64,000 bases of DNA, from assembly GCA_016743945.1 (NCBI GenBank), contig JADGFI010000002.1, positions 266,923 to 330,922 on the forward strand. Direction: 5' to 3'. Shown piece by piece: positions 43,149 through 52,368 of this stretch. How positions within the stretch are numbered: position 1 is the stretch's first letter; each line of letters begins with the position of its first letter. A program made the translations under genes and the position numbers. The DNA comes from Desulfobacteraceae bacterium (GTDB lineage: Bacteria; Desulfobacterota; Desulfobacteria; Desulfobacterales; Desulfobacteraceae). The notes under the pieces were generated by a model that was not told the origin of the DNA, searched no databases, and was given only the letters and a program-made list of their open reading frames with translations.

Positions 43149-44324
43149 TCATTCGCACAAATAAGACCGGACCGCCTCGGTAAATACTTCAACCGCAATG
43201 GGAAGGGCTGTTTCATCCACATCAAAGTGGGGAGAATGGACCGTATGTACAATATCTTTATCCGGATTACCGCATCCGATACGCAGGTATGTTCCAGGTA
43301 CAATCTGGGTAAACAAGCCGTAATCTTCGGCACCCATCTGGGGTTCGTAATATGCCAGGTTTTCTTTTCCCAGTATGTTGACTGCTGAGTCAAACACAGC
43401 TGACGTAACGGACCCATGGCATATTGTCGGCGGCACGCCATCATGAGACTGTAAATCGATTTTAACGTGAAACCCCTTCTCAATACCTTGGACAATTTCT
43501 CTTAACCTGTGGAAAATCATATCCCGGATTTTATTGTCAAAGGTTCTTATCGTTCCGGCGAGCATTGCCGAATCAGGAATGATGTTGGGTGCAGTACCGG
43601 CCTCGAACTGACCCAGGGTGATAACAGCTGACTCCAGGGGATCCAGGCTTCTAGAAAGGATGGTCTGCACTGCTGTAACAAAATGAGCCCCCGCAACAAT
43701 GGGGTCCAGCCCCTTGTGTGGATATGCACCGTGGGCTCCTTGTCCCTGGATTGTCACATAAAAACTATCTGCACTGGCACTGGCAACCTTTTTGTGAAAG
43801 CCGATCTGCCCTGTCCGTAACTCTGTGCTCATATGGCCGCCGATGATTCGGTCCACGTCGGGATTTTTCAACCCCCCCGCATCTATCACTGACTGCGCAC
43901 CATTAATCGTCTCTTCTGCAGGCTGGAAGAGAAATTTGATGTTTCCTTTGAGTTGTTTTGGCAAATCAGATTCCATGATTTTTTTTGCCACTCCCAGCAT
44001 GATAGTCGTATGGCAGTCATGGCCGCAGGAATGCATGACACCCTCGTTGACGGACTTGTACGGCACATCATTCAATTGTGCCATGGGAAGCGCATCGATA
44101 TCGGCTCGCAGTGCAATGGTCTTTTCCCCCGGCTGGCAGTTTATCAGGCCCACAACCCCGGTTTTAAGATCTGGTAATTCTTGAATCCCCACGCCTAGCT
44201 GGCAAAGAATTTCTTTAATTTTTTCGGTTGTACTAAATTCCTGATTTGAAAGTTCCGGGTGTTTATGAAAATCCTGCCGAATTTTACTCAACCAGTTATA
44301 CATGGGGTGTTTTTCATAGTTCAT
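43149..44324 (-). CDS. M20 family amidohydrolase (N-acyl amino acid/peptide deacylase-like)
   Basis: 391 residues. Family motifs: DFHKHPELSNQEF, ADIDALPM, HSCGHDCHTTIMLG (metal ligands), FQPAEETINGA (catalytic Glu), APNIIPDSAMLAGTIRTFD and a C-terminal GAEDYGLFTQ. A dinuclear metal enzyme that hydrolyses N-acyl or peptide bonds. It is the last gene in a minus-strand block with transporters and a dipeptide epimerase, which suggests it acts on an imported peptide or N-acyl amino acid. Confidence 0.93.
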   Translation of the reverse strand: MNYEKHPMYNWLSKIRQDFHKHPELSNQEFSTTEKIKEILCQLGVGIQELPDLKTGVVGLINCQPGEKTIALRADIDALPMAQLNDVPYKSVNEGVMHSCGHDCHTTIMLGVAKKIMESDLPKQLKGNIKFLFQPAEETINGAQSVIDAGGLKNPDVDRIIGGHMSTELRTGQIGFHKKVASASADSFYVTIQGQGAHGAYPHKGLDPIVAGAHFVTAVQTILSRSLDPLESAVITLGQFEAGTAPNIIPDSAMLAGTIRTFDNKIRDMIFHRLREIVQGIEKGFHVKIDLQSHDGVPPTICHGSVTSAVFDSAVNILGKENLAYYEPQMGAEDYGLFTQIVPGTYLRIGCGNPDKDIVHTVHSPHFDVDETALPIAVEVFTEAVRSYLCE

Positions 44325-44428
44325 AATCGGTTACCCTTATTTGTTTGTTGATTTACAAAGATTTCATGAAAAATTTTTTAGTGGTTTTTAAAATCTAAAG
44401 GCGCAAAAATCACACCTTGAATCCCGCT

Positions 44429-45115
44429 TCATTCTCGACCCAGGTGGGCAAACCACCTTATTTCCAGTTTTTTTAGCAGCCAGACAACTAAAAAGGTGAT
44501 GGCCATATAGAATACGGCAGCCGCAAGAAAGGCCTCATAGGGGCTATAGTAACGTGCGTTGACAATTCTGGCAGCGCCTGTGATGTCAACAATGGTAATG
44601 ACACTGGCAAGGGAACTGCTATGGAGCATGAAGATAATTTCATTGCTGTAGGCGGGTAAGGCTCTTCTGAATGCACTGGGCAAAATAATTCTTCGAAATC
44701 TTAAAAAGTATGACATACCGGCTGCCGTGGCAGCTTCTATCTCCCCGTGGGGAGTATTTTCAATGGCACCCCGGATAATTTCTACTGTATAGGCACAGGT
44801 ATTCAGGATAAAGGCAAAAAGGGCACAAAAATAAGCCTCTTTAAAAAAAAACCATAAAAAAGAGGTCTTTAAAGGTTCAAACTGCCCCATACCATAGTAG
44901 ATCAGAAACATTTGGACCAGGAGCGGAGTCCCCCTGAAAAAATAAACATATACCCGTATAGGACCCGAAATAAACAGGTTTTTTGATGTCCTGAGGATGG
45001 CAAGGGGGATGGCAAATATCAACCCGATGAGCAGGGAAACAGAAACCAGGATAAGCGTATTTTTCAGACCTTCAAGATAAATATCCATATTGCTGAAAAT
45101 AATTGATATATCCAT
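44429..45115 (-). CDS. Polar amino acid ABC transporter permease (HisM-like)
   Basis: 228 residues from ATG 45115 (AAAGGACTGATC upstream; the longer frame to 45328 runs into the neighbouring permease gene and is not used). Five to six hydrophobic segments and the HisQ/HisM-type coupling signature in EIEAATAAGMSYFLRFRRII, then LPSAFRRALPAYSNE. Pairs with the permease encoded 2 bases upstream. Part of a binding-protein-permease-permease-ATPase set spanning 44429-47418. Confidence 0.92.
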   Translation of the reverse strand: MDISIIFSNMDIYLEGLKNTLILVSVSLLIGLIFAIPLAILRTSKNLFISGPIRVYVYFFRGTPLLVQMFLIYYGMGQFEPLKTSFLWFFFKEAYFCALFAFILNTCAYTVEIIRGAIENTPHGEIEAATAAGMSYFLRFRRIILPSAFRRALPAYSNEIIFMLHSSSLASVITIVDITGAARIVNARYYSPYEAFLAAAVFYMAITFLVVWLLKKLEIRWFAHLGRE

Positions 45116-45117
45116 GA

Positions 45118-45807
45118 TCAGTCCTTTATGACCCCGGTACTGTAGCGGGTGTTGAGCCAATTTAAAATCAAAAGGGAAATTGACGTCAGAATCAGGTAAT
45201 TGATGGCAACAAACAAGTAGAAGGTAAAGGGTTTTCGGGTTGCTCCTGCCGCAAGGGCAGCCATCCTGACCATATCGTTCAAACCGATAATGGAAACAAG
45301 GGCCGTTGTTTTCATCAGGACCAGCCAATTGTTACCAAACCCGGGAAGTGCATGACGGACCATCTGGGGCAGTAAAATTCTGGAAAACACCTGGAAACGG
45401 GACATGCCGTAGGCGTATCCCGCTTCCATCTGGCCGATGGGGACCGCCAGAATGGCGCCTCTGAAGGTTTCCGCCATATAGGCCCCTATGATAAACCCGA
45501 TGGTAGAGACACCGGCAAAAAAAGGGTTGATGTCAATATATTCTTCATACCCTACCATCGGACCCATCTGGTTAATAAATATCTGGCCGCCAAAGAAAAT
45601 CAGGAGCATGAGAACCAGATCCGGTATCCCCCTGATAACCGTTGTGTATGTCTGGGCAATCAGGTTTAAGACCCTGGAACCTGACAATTTTGCAAGGGCC
45701 GCTATAATACCTAAAACGGTTGAAATCACAAGGGATGCAAGGCACAATTCTATGGTGAGAAGTGTGCCTTGCAAAATATTGGGTCCATATCCCTGGAGAT
45801 TAAGCAT
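45118..45807 (-). CDS. Polar amino acid ABC transporter permease (HisQ-like)
   Basis: 229 residues with the family N-terminus ILQGTLLTIELCLASLVIST, the TTVIRGIPDLVLMLLIFFGG motif and the EAA-like loop QMEAGYAYGMSRFQVFSRIL. Forms the heteromeric membrane channel with the HisM-like partner. It starts on the base where the binding-protein gene ends. Confidence 0.92.
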   Translation of the reverse strand: MLNLQGYGPNILQGTLLTIELCLASLVISTVLGIIAALAKLSGSRVLNLIAQTYTTVIRGIPDLVLMLLIFFGGQIFINQMGPMVGYEEYIDINPFFAGVSTIGFIIGAYMAETFRGAILAVPIGQMEAGYAYGMSRFQVFSRILLPQMVRHALPGFGNNWLVLMKTTALVSIIGLNDMVRMAALAAGATRKPFTFYLFVAINYLILTSISLLILNWLNTRYSTGVIKD

Positions 45808-46586
45808 TAATTTCCATATACATCAAAACCAAAGTGTTTATCCTGGATTTTTTTATAGGTTCCATCGGCAATGATCTTGTCAATGGCATCATTCAAGAGA
45901 TTTACAAGGTCAGTATCTTGTTTTCTAACCCCGATTCCGGCACCATTGCCAAACCATTTGCTATCGATTAAGTCAGGACCGACAAACTCAAAATCCTTGC
46001 CTTCCTCCTTGTTCAGGAAGCTGTCTGAAGCCACAACACTGTCCGCAATAAACATGTCGAGTCTTCCGGCAACAATATCAAGACAAACCTGATCCTGGCT
46101 GCTGTATCTTTTGATAGCAACAGCCTTGCCGTAATTATCAGTCAGGTATCTATCATGGGTGGTGGCACTTTGAACCCCAATGGTTTTGCCCTTGAGAGCT
46201 GCTTTGGAGAAATTGGGAATCAAGCCTTTTTTTGCAACAAATCTTGCAGGGGTTTTATAATATTTTTTGGTAAAGCCAATTTTTTTCTTTCTTTCTTCGG
46301 TGATGGACATGGAGCCAATTATGCAGTCATATTTTCTTGCAAGAAGCGCCGGGATAATACCGTCCCAGTCCTGGGTAACAATTTCGATCTCAGCACCTGC
46401 AGCAGCGATAAGGGCCTTGGCAATGTCAACGTCAAAACCGCTGAGTACACCGTCAGAAGTAACATAGTTGAATGGAGGGTAGGCGCCTTCCATGGCAACC
46501 CGAATTTTTTTCCAGTCTTTTGCAAATACATTTCCTGCCGCAAAAACAATAGTTAAGATAATCAATGTGGACATTAATTTTTTCAT
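45807..46586 (-). CDS. Amino acid ABC transporter periplasmic binding protein
   Basis: 259 residues with a signal peptide (KKLMSTLIILTIVFAAGNVF, cut near AKDWK). Type II binding fold: AMEGAYPPFNYVTSDG, GFDVDIAKAL, IIGSMSITEERKKKI, VGVRKQD-like GIGVRKQDTDL and the C-terminal IIADGTYKKIQDKHFG. Similar to lysine/arginine/ornithine or histidine-binding proteins. Ligand not determined; a dipeptide- or amino-acid product of the neighbouring enzymes is likely. Confidence 0.92.
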   Translation of the reverse strand: MKKLMSTLIILTIVFAAGNVFAKDWKKIRVAMEGAYPPFNYVTSDGVLSGFDVDIAKALIAAAGAEIEIVTQDWDGIIPALLARKYDCIIGSMSITEERKKKIGFTKKYYKTPARFVAKKGLIPNFSKAALKGKTIGVQSATTHDRYLTDNYGKAVAIKRYSSQDQVCLDIVAGRLDMFIADSVVASDSFLNKEEGKDFEFVGPDLIDSKWFGNGAGIGVRKQDTDLVNLLNDAIDKIIADGTYKKIQDKHFGFDVYGN

Positions 46587-46644
46587 ACCATTTCCTTTTT
46601 TATAAAATTAAGTTTAAAAAATCAGCTTTAAAAAATTTATTTGT

Positions 46645-47418
46645 TTATTCAATGGTTGCAATAAATTGTGCAAACCGTTTTGATTTCGGTTTTTCAAATA
46701 CCATTGCAGGTGCGCCATCTTCTTCAATTTTACCATTGTGCAAAAAGATCACACGGGAAGAGACATCCCTTGCAAAGCCCATCTCATGGGTTACCACAAT
46801 CATGGTCCTGCCTTCCTGGGCAAGGTTTTTGATCACTTGAAGCACCTCACCCACAAGTTCCGGATCAAGGGCGGAAGTGGGTTCATCAAAAAGCATGACC
46901 TCGGGTTCCACGGCAAGCGCCCTTGCGATGGCTGCCCTTTGCTGCTGGCCGCCGGAAAGTTGTGCCGGATAAGCCTTTAATTTTCCCTTTATGCCAACTT
47001 TATCCAGGTAATATTCTGCTTTTTCAATGGCCTCGGAACGGGGAACCTTTAAAACATGGATCGGTACTTCAATGACATTTTCCAGAATCGTCATGTGGCT
47101 CCAGAGATTGAACTGCTGAAACACCATGGCAAGCTTTGTACGAATCCGTTCCACCTGCTTGATATTTTTAGGTTTATTGACTCCTTTTCTGTCTTTTTTT
47201 AATAGAATTTCTTCTCCGCAAACTGTGATTTTTCCTTTGTTGGGCATTTCAAGAAAATTAATGCAGCGCAGCAGCGTGCTTTTCCCGGATCCGCTGGAAC
47301 CAAGCACAGAGATTACATCTCCCTTGCAGGCCCTAAGGGAAATCCCTTTTAATACGTTGAGATCACCAAAGCTTTTGTGAAGATCCTCAACTGATAATGC
47401 TGTGTGATGCTTATCCAT
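46645..47418 (-). CDS. Amino acid ABC transporter ATP-binding protein (HisP-like)
   Basis: 257 residues with a complete nucleotide-binding domain: Walker [16 protein letters not shown]-loop [14 protein letters not shown], signature [14 protein letters not shown], Walker [13 protein letters not shown] and [11 protein letters not shown]. It carries the HisP/GlnQ-type insertion [12 protein letters not shown]. First gene of the transporter unit on the minus strand; a palindrome lies about 110 bases upstream. Confidence 0.94.
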   Translation of the reverse strand: MDKHHTALSVEDLHKSFGDLNVLKGISLRACKGDVISVLGSSGSGKSTLLRCINFLEMPNKGKITVCGEEILLKKDRKGVNKPKNIKQVERIRTKLAMVFQQFNLWSHMTILENVIEVPIHVLKVPRSEAIEKAEYYLDKVGIKGKLKAYPAQLSGGQQQRAAIARALAVEPEVMLFDEPTSALDPELVGEVLQVIKNLAQEGRTMIVVTHEMGFARDVSSRVIFLHNGKIEEDGAPAMVFEKPKSKRFAQFIATIE

Positions 47419-47525
47419 GGAATAGTGTCACCATTATTAATAATTATCCATTTTTCGATAGAAAGCATCTTTTTTAATAGGTTTGATAGTATAAGTAAAG
47501 GTTTTTATGATAGATTTGTTCTAAT

Positions 47526-47544
47526 GTGTCACCGTCGGTGACAC
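47526..47544. promoter_or_regulatory. Palindrome GTGTCACC-GTC-GGTGACAC with extra half-site
   Basis: Perfect 8-bp arms around GTC, upstream of the amino acid transporter ATPase gene. A further GTGTCACC half-site lies at 47425-47432, only 7 bases before the ATG of that gene. A second small palindrome, GGCGA-T-TCGCC type, sits at 47549-47559. The arrangement suggests an operator that controls the transporter, but no matching regulator is adjacent. Confidence 0.45.
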
Positions 47545-47588
47545 TAATGGCGAATCGCCTGGGCAGGACAACTATTTTGAATTACTTC

Positions 47589-48656
47589 CTAACCATTAAT
47601 GTTATGGCCCAATCCCGGCAGGTCCGGCAGTGTAATTATTGATGCGTTATAGGTGATACCGCCCTGAGCCGGAGCTTTCTTCACAAAAAGAGGCGCATCA
47701 AGGTCATACCCGGTGATGACTTTTTTGGCAGCGGCAAGATGAGCTGCCGCTGTCACGCCGATATGGCTTTCCATCATGGAACCGATCATGCAGCCCACAC
47801 CGGCGGATTCTGTAATGGCGGCTATTTTCAGTGCATTGTAGATACCGCCGCACTTCATCAATTTAATATTGATACCGTCAATTGCATCCATATTAATGAT
47901 CTCCATGGCATCCTGGGGGGAAAACACGCTTTCATCCGCATAAACCGGCACATCCGTATTATTGCGAACAAATTTCATGCCTTTATAATCCCTTGCATGA
48001 ACCGGTTGTTCAAGAAGGTCAATACAGATATTCTCCCGGGCAATTTTGTCCATGAAAGACACGGCTTGTTTGGGGCTCCATCCCTGATTTGCATCTATCC
48101 TGAGTCTAATCTCAGGTCCCACGGCCTGGCGGACGGCTTTCAAGCAGTTTACATCAAGCCCCGGCTCCCGGCCTAGTTTCAACTTGAGTATACTGAATCC
48201 GTTTTTAACCGCTTCCCTTGCATCAAGTGCCATTTCTTCCAATGTGCCGATGCTCACGGTCATATCTGTTTCAAGGCACTTGCCATCACCGCCAAGAAAC
48301 CGATATAAAGGTGTTTTATAAAATTTTCCGATAATATCATACAGGGCCATATCAACCGCGGCTTTTGCGGAATGATTCCCCTTCATACAGGCATGAAGGG
48401 TTTGCATGACAATTTCAAAATCTCTTATATCCAGCCCGGATAAAGCTTCATGGATATGCTGTATCGCCCCTTTAATTGACATTGCTGTCTCTCCGGTGAT
48501 AACAGCTGTGGGGACAGCACATCCGATACCGGTAAACCCCTTTGTTTCAATAAAGACACAGATATTTTCAATCTTGTCAACGGATCGCAAAGCGGTTTTA
48601 AACTTTTTTTTCAAGGGAGTAAGAATGGTTTGTGTTCTGATGTTTTTTATTTTCAT
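47589..48656 (-). CDS. Dipeptide epimerase (enolase superfamily)
   Basis: 355 residues, muconate-lactonizing subgroup. Catalytic KxK lysines in ILKLKLG near residue 165, metal ligands in RIDANQGW, LLEQPV and YADESVF, the second lysine in INIKLMKCGG and the dipeptide-recognition DxD in YDLDAPLF near residue 323. Close in type to L-Ala-D/L-Glu epimerases used in murein peptide recycling, though specificity varies. Sits between a polar amino acid transporter and an oligopeptide transporter, which agrees with dipeptide use. Confidence 0.93.
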   Translation of the reverse strand: MKIKNIRTQTILTPLKKKFKTALRSVDKIENICVFIETKGFTGIGCAVPTAVITGETAMSIKGAIQHIHEALSGLDIRDFEIVMQTLHACMKGNHSAKAAVDMALYDIIGKFYKTPLYRFLGGDGKCLETDMTVSIGTLEEMALDAREAVKNGFSILKLKLGREPGLDVNCLKAVRQAVGPEIRLRIDANQGWSPKQAVSFMDKIARENICIDLLEQPVHARDYKGMKFVRNNTDVPVYADESVFSPQDAMEIINMDAIDGINIKLMKCGGIYNALKIAAITESAGVGCMIGSMMESHIGVTAAAHLAAAKKVITGYDLDAPLFVKKAPAQGGITYNASIITLPDLPGLGHNING

Positions 48657-48689
48657 AATTTTTTTTCGTTATTATAATTTGTTTTCTGA

Positions 48690-49463
48690 TCAAAAATCCA
48701 TGAACAGATCGATCACGTCTCGGTTAAAACCTTTGGAAGCCAGAAACAATTGTTTTGTATACTCGTGACCAAAGGTTTCATTCTCCAATTGCTTCTTTGT
48801 TACGGTTTCTATGATCCTGCCATGGTTCATCACGGCAATGGTGTCACACATATGGGACACAACCGCCAGGTCATGGCTGACCAGTATATAGGTCAACTTT
48901 TTCTCTTTGCCGATTTTCTTTAAAAGGTTCAATACTTCCGCCTGGATGGATACGTCCAGAGCGGATGTGGGTTCATCCAAAAGAACAATGGATGGTTCCA
49001 GAATAAGGGCCCGTGCCACGGCAACCCGTTGCCGCTGACCGCCTGAAAGTTGATGGGGATACCTGAACCGGAACCTATTATCAAGCCCCACCTCAGCGAG
49101 CACTTTTTCCACCCGCATGTTGGTCTGGGTCAGCCCATGAATCTTGAGGGGTTCTTTGAGTGTCTTGTCAACGGTATGTCTTGGGTGCAAAGATCCATAG
49201 GGGTCCTGGAAAACCATCTGAACCTTTTTGTAAAACCCGGAATCTCTTTTGGATCCCTGGATTTCATCATTGATGGTGATCTTGCCTGTCCATTGGTTCA
49301 ACAATCCTGCAATGCAGTTTAAAACCGTGGATTTACCAGATCCCGATTCCCCCACAAGCCCGAAAAACGCATTGGAGTTTACCGTAAAAGACACATCTTT
49401 TAATGCATGGTTTTTTGATGTCCCTGTTCCAAAAAGGATATTTAATTTTTCTATTTCCACCAT
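48690..49463 (-). CDS. Oligopeptide/dipeptide ABC transporter ATP-binding protein (DppF-like)
   Basis: 257 residues. Walker A GESGSGKSTVLNC, Q-loop MVFQDPYGSLHPRHTV (the PYGSLxPR form marks the DppF/OppF group), signature LSGGQRQRVAVARA, Walker [15 protein letters not shown] and LVSHDLAVV. Partner of the DppD-like ATPase encoded just upstream. The C-terminal Cys-rich peptide-transporter extension is short. Confidence 0.93.
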   Translation of the reverse strand: MVEIEKLNILFGTGTSKNHALKDVSFTVNSNAFFGLVGESGSGKSTVLNCIAGLLNQWTGKITINDEIQGSKRDSGFYKKVQMVFQDPYGSLHPRHTVDKTLKEPLKIHGLTQTNMRVEKVLAEVGLDNRFRFRYPHQLSGGQRQRVAVARALILEPSIVLLDEPTSALDVSIQAEVLNLLKKIGKEKKLTYILVSHDLAVVSHMCDTIAVMNHGRIIETVTKKQLENETFGHEYTKQLFLASKGFNRDVIDLFMDF

Positions 49464-49478
49464 ATCATTTATTACCTG

Positions 49479-50363
49479 CTATTTTGTAAAAGACCCATTG
49501 GGACAAGACCCATTGGGCCAAGACGCATTAAGCCAGGCCTCATCCCGATTCAGTATGGGGAGAAACTCGGCATTTCCCTGAATTTTCGGCAGACAGTTTA
49601 AAAGTCCTCTGGTGTAGGGGTGGCAGGATTTGTGAAGATCTTTGGCGCAGCATATTTCCATGATTTGACCGGCATACATGATAATCACCTCATCGCAAAA
49701 GGAAGACACAAGCTCCAAATCGTGGCTGATAAAAATCAGCCCCATGCCCCGTTGGGTTACCAGATCATCTAAAATCGCCAGGACCTGAAGCTGAACAGTG
49801 ACATCCAGGGCAGATGTCGGCTCGTCTGCAATCAATAGGGAGGGTTCGGGTATCAACATCATGGCAATCATGATCCGCTGGCCCATGCCCCCGGATACTT
49901 CATGGGGATATAGTTTGTAAACCCTTTCCGGATCTCTGATCCTCACCGCTTCAAGCATGGCAAGTGTTTTATTTCTGGCTTCTTTTTTGCTGACACGCCT
50001 GTGGGCCAGGTAGGCTTCTTTGATCTGTCTGCCGACGCATCTGACCGGATTCAGAGAATATTGAGGGTCCTGCATGACCATTGAAATCCCCTGCCCCCGA
50101 ATTTTGCGCATCTCTCGTTCATTTTTTTCAAGCAGGTTTTCGCCCTTGAACTCGATTTTATCCGCCCTTATCCGTGTATGGGAAGGCAATAGTTTTAAGA
50201 TCGCCCTGCCGGTGACGGACTTTCCCGAACCTGATTCGCCAACAATACCCACCTTGTTTTTCCCCACAGAAAAACTGATATTTCTAACGGCATGGATATC
50301 CCCTTTTGGAGAAGGGAAAAAAACATTTAAATTTTTAACCATCAGCAACTCTTGTGGTTTCAT
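49479..50363 (-). CDS. Oligopeptide/dipeptide ABC transporter ATP-binding protein (DppD-like)
   Basis: 294 residues from ATG 50363; the longer frame to 50387 overlaps the permease gene more. Walker A GESGSGKSVTGRA, Q-loop MVMQDPQYSLNPVRCVG, signature VSGGMGQRIMIAMM, Walker [14 protein letters not shown] and FISHDLELV. The C-terminal tail ends in NASWPNGSCPNGSFTK, encoded by a 15-base tandem repeat, so the normal end of the gene may have been altered. Confidence 0.92.
   Translation of the reverse strand: MKPQELLMVKNLNVFFPSPKGDIHAVRNISFSVGKNKVGIVGESGSGKSVTGRAILKLLPSHTRIRADKIEFKGENLLEKNEREMRKIRGQGISMVMQDPQYSLNPVRCVGRQIKEAYLAHRRVSKKEARNKTLAMLEAVRIRDPERVYKLYPHEVSGGMGQRIMIAMMLIPEPSLLIADEPTSALDVTVQLQVLAILDDLVTQRGMGLIFISHDLELVSSFCDEVIIMYAGQIMEICCAKDLHKSCHPYTRGLLNCLPKIQGNAEFLPILNRDEAWLNASWPNGSCPNGSFTK
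49490..49534 (-). repeat. Three 15-base tandem repeats at the end of the DppD-like gene
   Basis: AAGACCCATTGGGAC, AAGACCCATTGGGCC and AAGACGCATTAAGCC lie in tandem at the 3' end of the ATPase gene. In frame they encode NGS(F/C)P- and NASWP-type units. Confidence 0.85.
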
Positions 50364-50364
50364 T

Positions 50365-51270
50365 TTAATTCTCACTTTTCGGATCAAGAACTTCTCTTAA
50401 CCCGTCTCCCAGAAGATTAAAGGCAAGGCTGACAATAAAGATGGCAGTTCCGGGTATGGTGATCAGCCACCAATGATCCAGGATAAATGCCCGGCCGCTT
50501 GATGTCATGGCACCCCATTCCGGCAAAGGAGGCTGCGCCCCAAGCCCCAGAAAACCAAGCCCTGCTGCCGTCAGAATGATTCCTGCCATATCAAGGGTCA
50601 CCCGGACAATCAGGGATGACAGGCAAAGGGGCATGATATGTCCGGTGATGATCCGCAGGGGCCCTGCTCCCTGCAAACGAATGGCATCAATGAATACACA
50701 CTTTCTGATGGTGATGGTTTCTGCCCGGGCAATTCGGGCATAGGGTGGCCAGGAGGTTATGGCGATGGCAATGACGGCATTTTCAATGCCAGGTCCCAGT
50801 GCCGCCACAAAGGCAAGGGCTAAAATCAGCTTTGGAAAGGCCAGAAAAATATCGGTGATCCGCATCAAGATGGTATCCAATACCCCGCCAAAATATCCCG
50901 AAACCGTTCCCATAACAATCCCCACCGGCGCTGCGATAATGGCCACCAATCCGATGACATACAGTGTCAATCTGGACCCGAAGACAATGCGGCTGAAGAT
51001 GTCCCTTCCCAGTTCATCGGTTCCAAAAATATGGGAATAGGACATGGGTTGCAGCCGGTTGTACAAATCTGTTAAAAGGGGATCATAGGGTGCGATCTGA
51101 TTTGCAAATATGGCCATGAAAATAAGAGCAAGGATGATGACAAGACCGAGCACCGCCAGTTTATTGTTTAAAAACGCACGCATACCCAGGTATATTCTGC
51201 CGCAGTTTGCCTGGAAAGCGGATTGGGGCGTATCCGTTAATAACCAGGATTTTATGGTCTCTTTTTGCAT
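50365..51270 (-). CDS. Oligopeptide/dipeptide ABC transporter permease (DppC-like)
   Basis: 301 residues with an N-terminal cytoplasmic segment, six hydrophobic segments, FGTDELGRDIFSRIVFGSR (the DppC/OppC signature) and the coupling loop in AIRLQGAGPLRIITGHIMP. The end GDGLREVLDPKSE is typical of the family. Overlaps its ATPase partner by a few bases at the ribosome binding site. Confidence 0.93.
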   Translation of the reverse strand: MQKETIKSWLLTDTPQSAFQANCGRIYLGMRAFLNNKLAVLGLVIILALIFMAIFANQIAPYDPLLTDLYNRLQPMSYSHIFGTDELGRDIFSRIVFGSRLTLYVIGLVAIIAAPVGIVMGTVSGYFGGVLDTILMRITDIFLAFPKLILALAFVAALGPGIENAVIAIAITSWPPYARIARAETITIRKCVFIDAIRLQGAGPLRIITGHIMPLCLSSLIVRVTLDMAGIILTAAGLGFLGLGAQPPLPEWGAMTSSGRAFILDHWWLITIPGTAIFIVSLAFNLLGDGLREVLDPKSEN

Positions 51271-51309
51271 TGCGTTTGTCTCGTTCCTATTTTTTTAACA
51301 TCCGGGTGA

Positions 51310-52350
51310 TTATTTTGCCCTGGGATCAAAGACGGTATATAAAAAATCTGAAAACATATTGATACTCAAGAAAATAGTTCCCACCACAATCGTACTCCCA
51401 AGAACTGCGTTCATATCGGCATTTAAAAGAGACCGGGTAAGATAAAGACCTAACCCGGGCCATGAGAATACCGTTTCCGTAAGAACCGACCCCTCAAGAA
51501 GGGTACCAAAACTCAAGGCAACCACCGTAATAAGGGGAATGGCACAATTGCCCAGTGCATGCCCCCATATGACACGCCACTCAGCAATACCTTTCACCCG
51601 GGCTGTGAGCACATATTCCTGCCGCAACTGATCAATCATAAACGAACGGGTCATCCGGCTCAGATACGCCATGCTGTAGTATCCCAAAAGCGTGGCCGGC
51701 AAGATCACATGCTTTAGTGCATTGAAAAATATATCCCTTTCCCCGGCAAGGATGCAGTCAATCAATAAAAAACCGGTTACAGGATCTACAATATCTTCAT
51801 AAAAAACATCAATCCTGCCGGGACCGGGAAGAATATCCAATTGCACATAAAACACCATAAGACCCAGAAGGCCCAGCCAGAAAATGGGAAGAGAATACCC
51901 AAGCAACCCGATAACCCGGGTGACCTGGTCCAGAAAACTTCCCCGATAAACAGCGGAAAACACCCCCAGGGGGATGCCAAAGACCACACCGATGCAAGTG
52001 GCTGTGATGGCCAGTTCAAAGGTGGCCGGAAAAACCCTCAGGATATCCTCAAGCACCGGGCGTGCCGTCAACACGGATACCCCAAGGTCGCCTGACAAAA
52101 CATTGCCAAGATAAATAAAAAACTGGTGCCACAGGGGAAGATGAAGGCCCATGGCGATATAGGCTTGTTCATAGACTTGGGCCGAGGCCTTATCACCGAC
52201 CACAGCCAGGACCGGGTCGATGGGAACGACCCGGCCTATCAAAAATGTCACCAGAAGCAGGCCTGTAAAGGTCACGGCGACAATGGCAACAGTCTTGAGA
52301 CTCTGCTTTAACAGGTTTGAAAGATTCTTATGTTTGCTTGGGTTAAACAT
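51310..52350 (-). CDS. Oligopeptide/dipeptide ABC transporter permease (DppB-like)
   Basis: 346 residues, six hydrophobic segments. DppB/OppB patterns: GDLGVSVLTARPVLEDI, TFELAITATCIGVVFGIPLG, LGYSLPIFWLGLLGL, the coupling segment YVLTARVKGIAEWRVIWGHA and SVLTETVFSWPGLGLYL. The loop around residues 180-210 is longer than in E. coli DppB. Follows the binding protein by 18 bases. Confidence 0.93.
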   Translation of the reverse strand: MFNPSKHKNLSNLLKQSLKTVAIVAVTFTGLLLVTFLIGRVVPIDPVLAVVGDKASAQVYEQAYIAMGLHLPLWHQFFIYLGNVLSGDLGVSVLTARPVLEDILRVFPATFELAITATCIGVVFGIPLGVFSAVYRGSFLDQVTRVIGLLGYSLPIFWLGLLGLMVFYVQLDILPGPGRIDVFYEDIVDPVTGFLLIDCILAGERDIFFNALKHVILPATLLGYYSMAYLSRMTRSFMIDQLRQEYVLTARVKGIAEWRVIWGHALGNCAIPLITVVALSFGTLLEGSVLTETVFSWPGLGLYLTRSLLNADMNAVLGSTIVVGTIFLSINMFSDFLYTVFDPRAK

Positions 52351-52368
52351 CTCCTTGAACTATCTGGC

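Noticed and set aside
45116..45328. N-terminal extension of the HisM-like permease
   Set aside because: It runs out of frame through the 3' end of the neighbouring permease gene; ATG 45115 with AAAGGA fits better.
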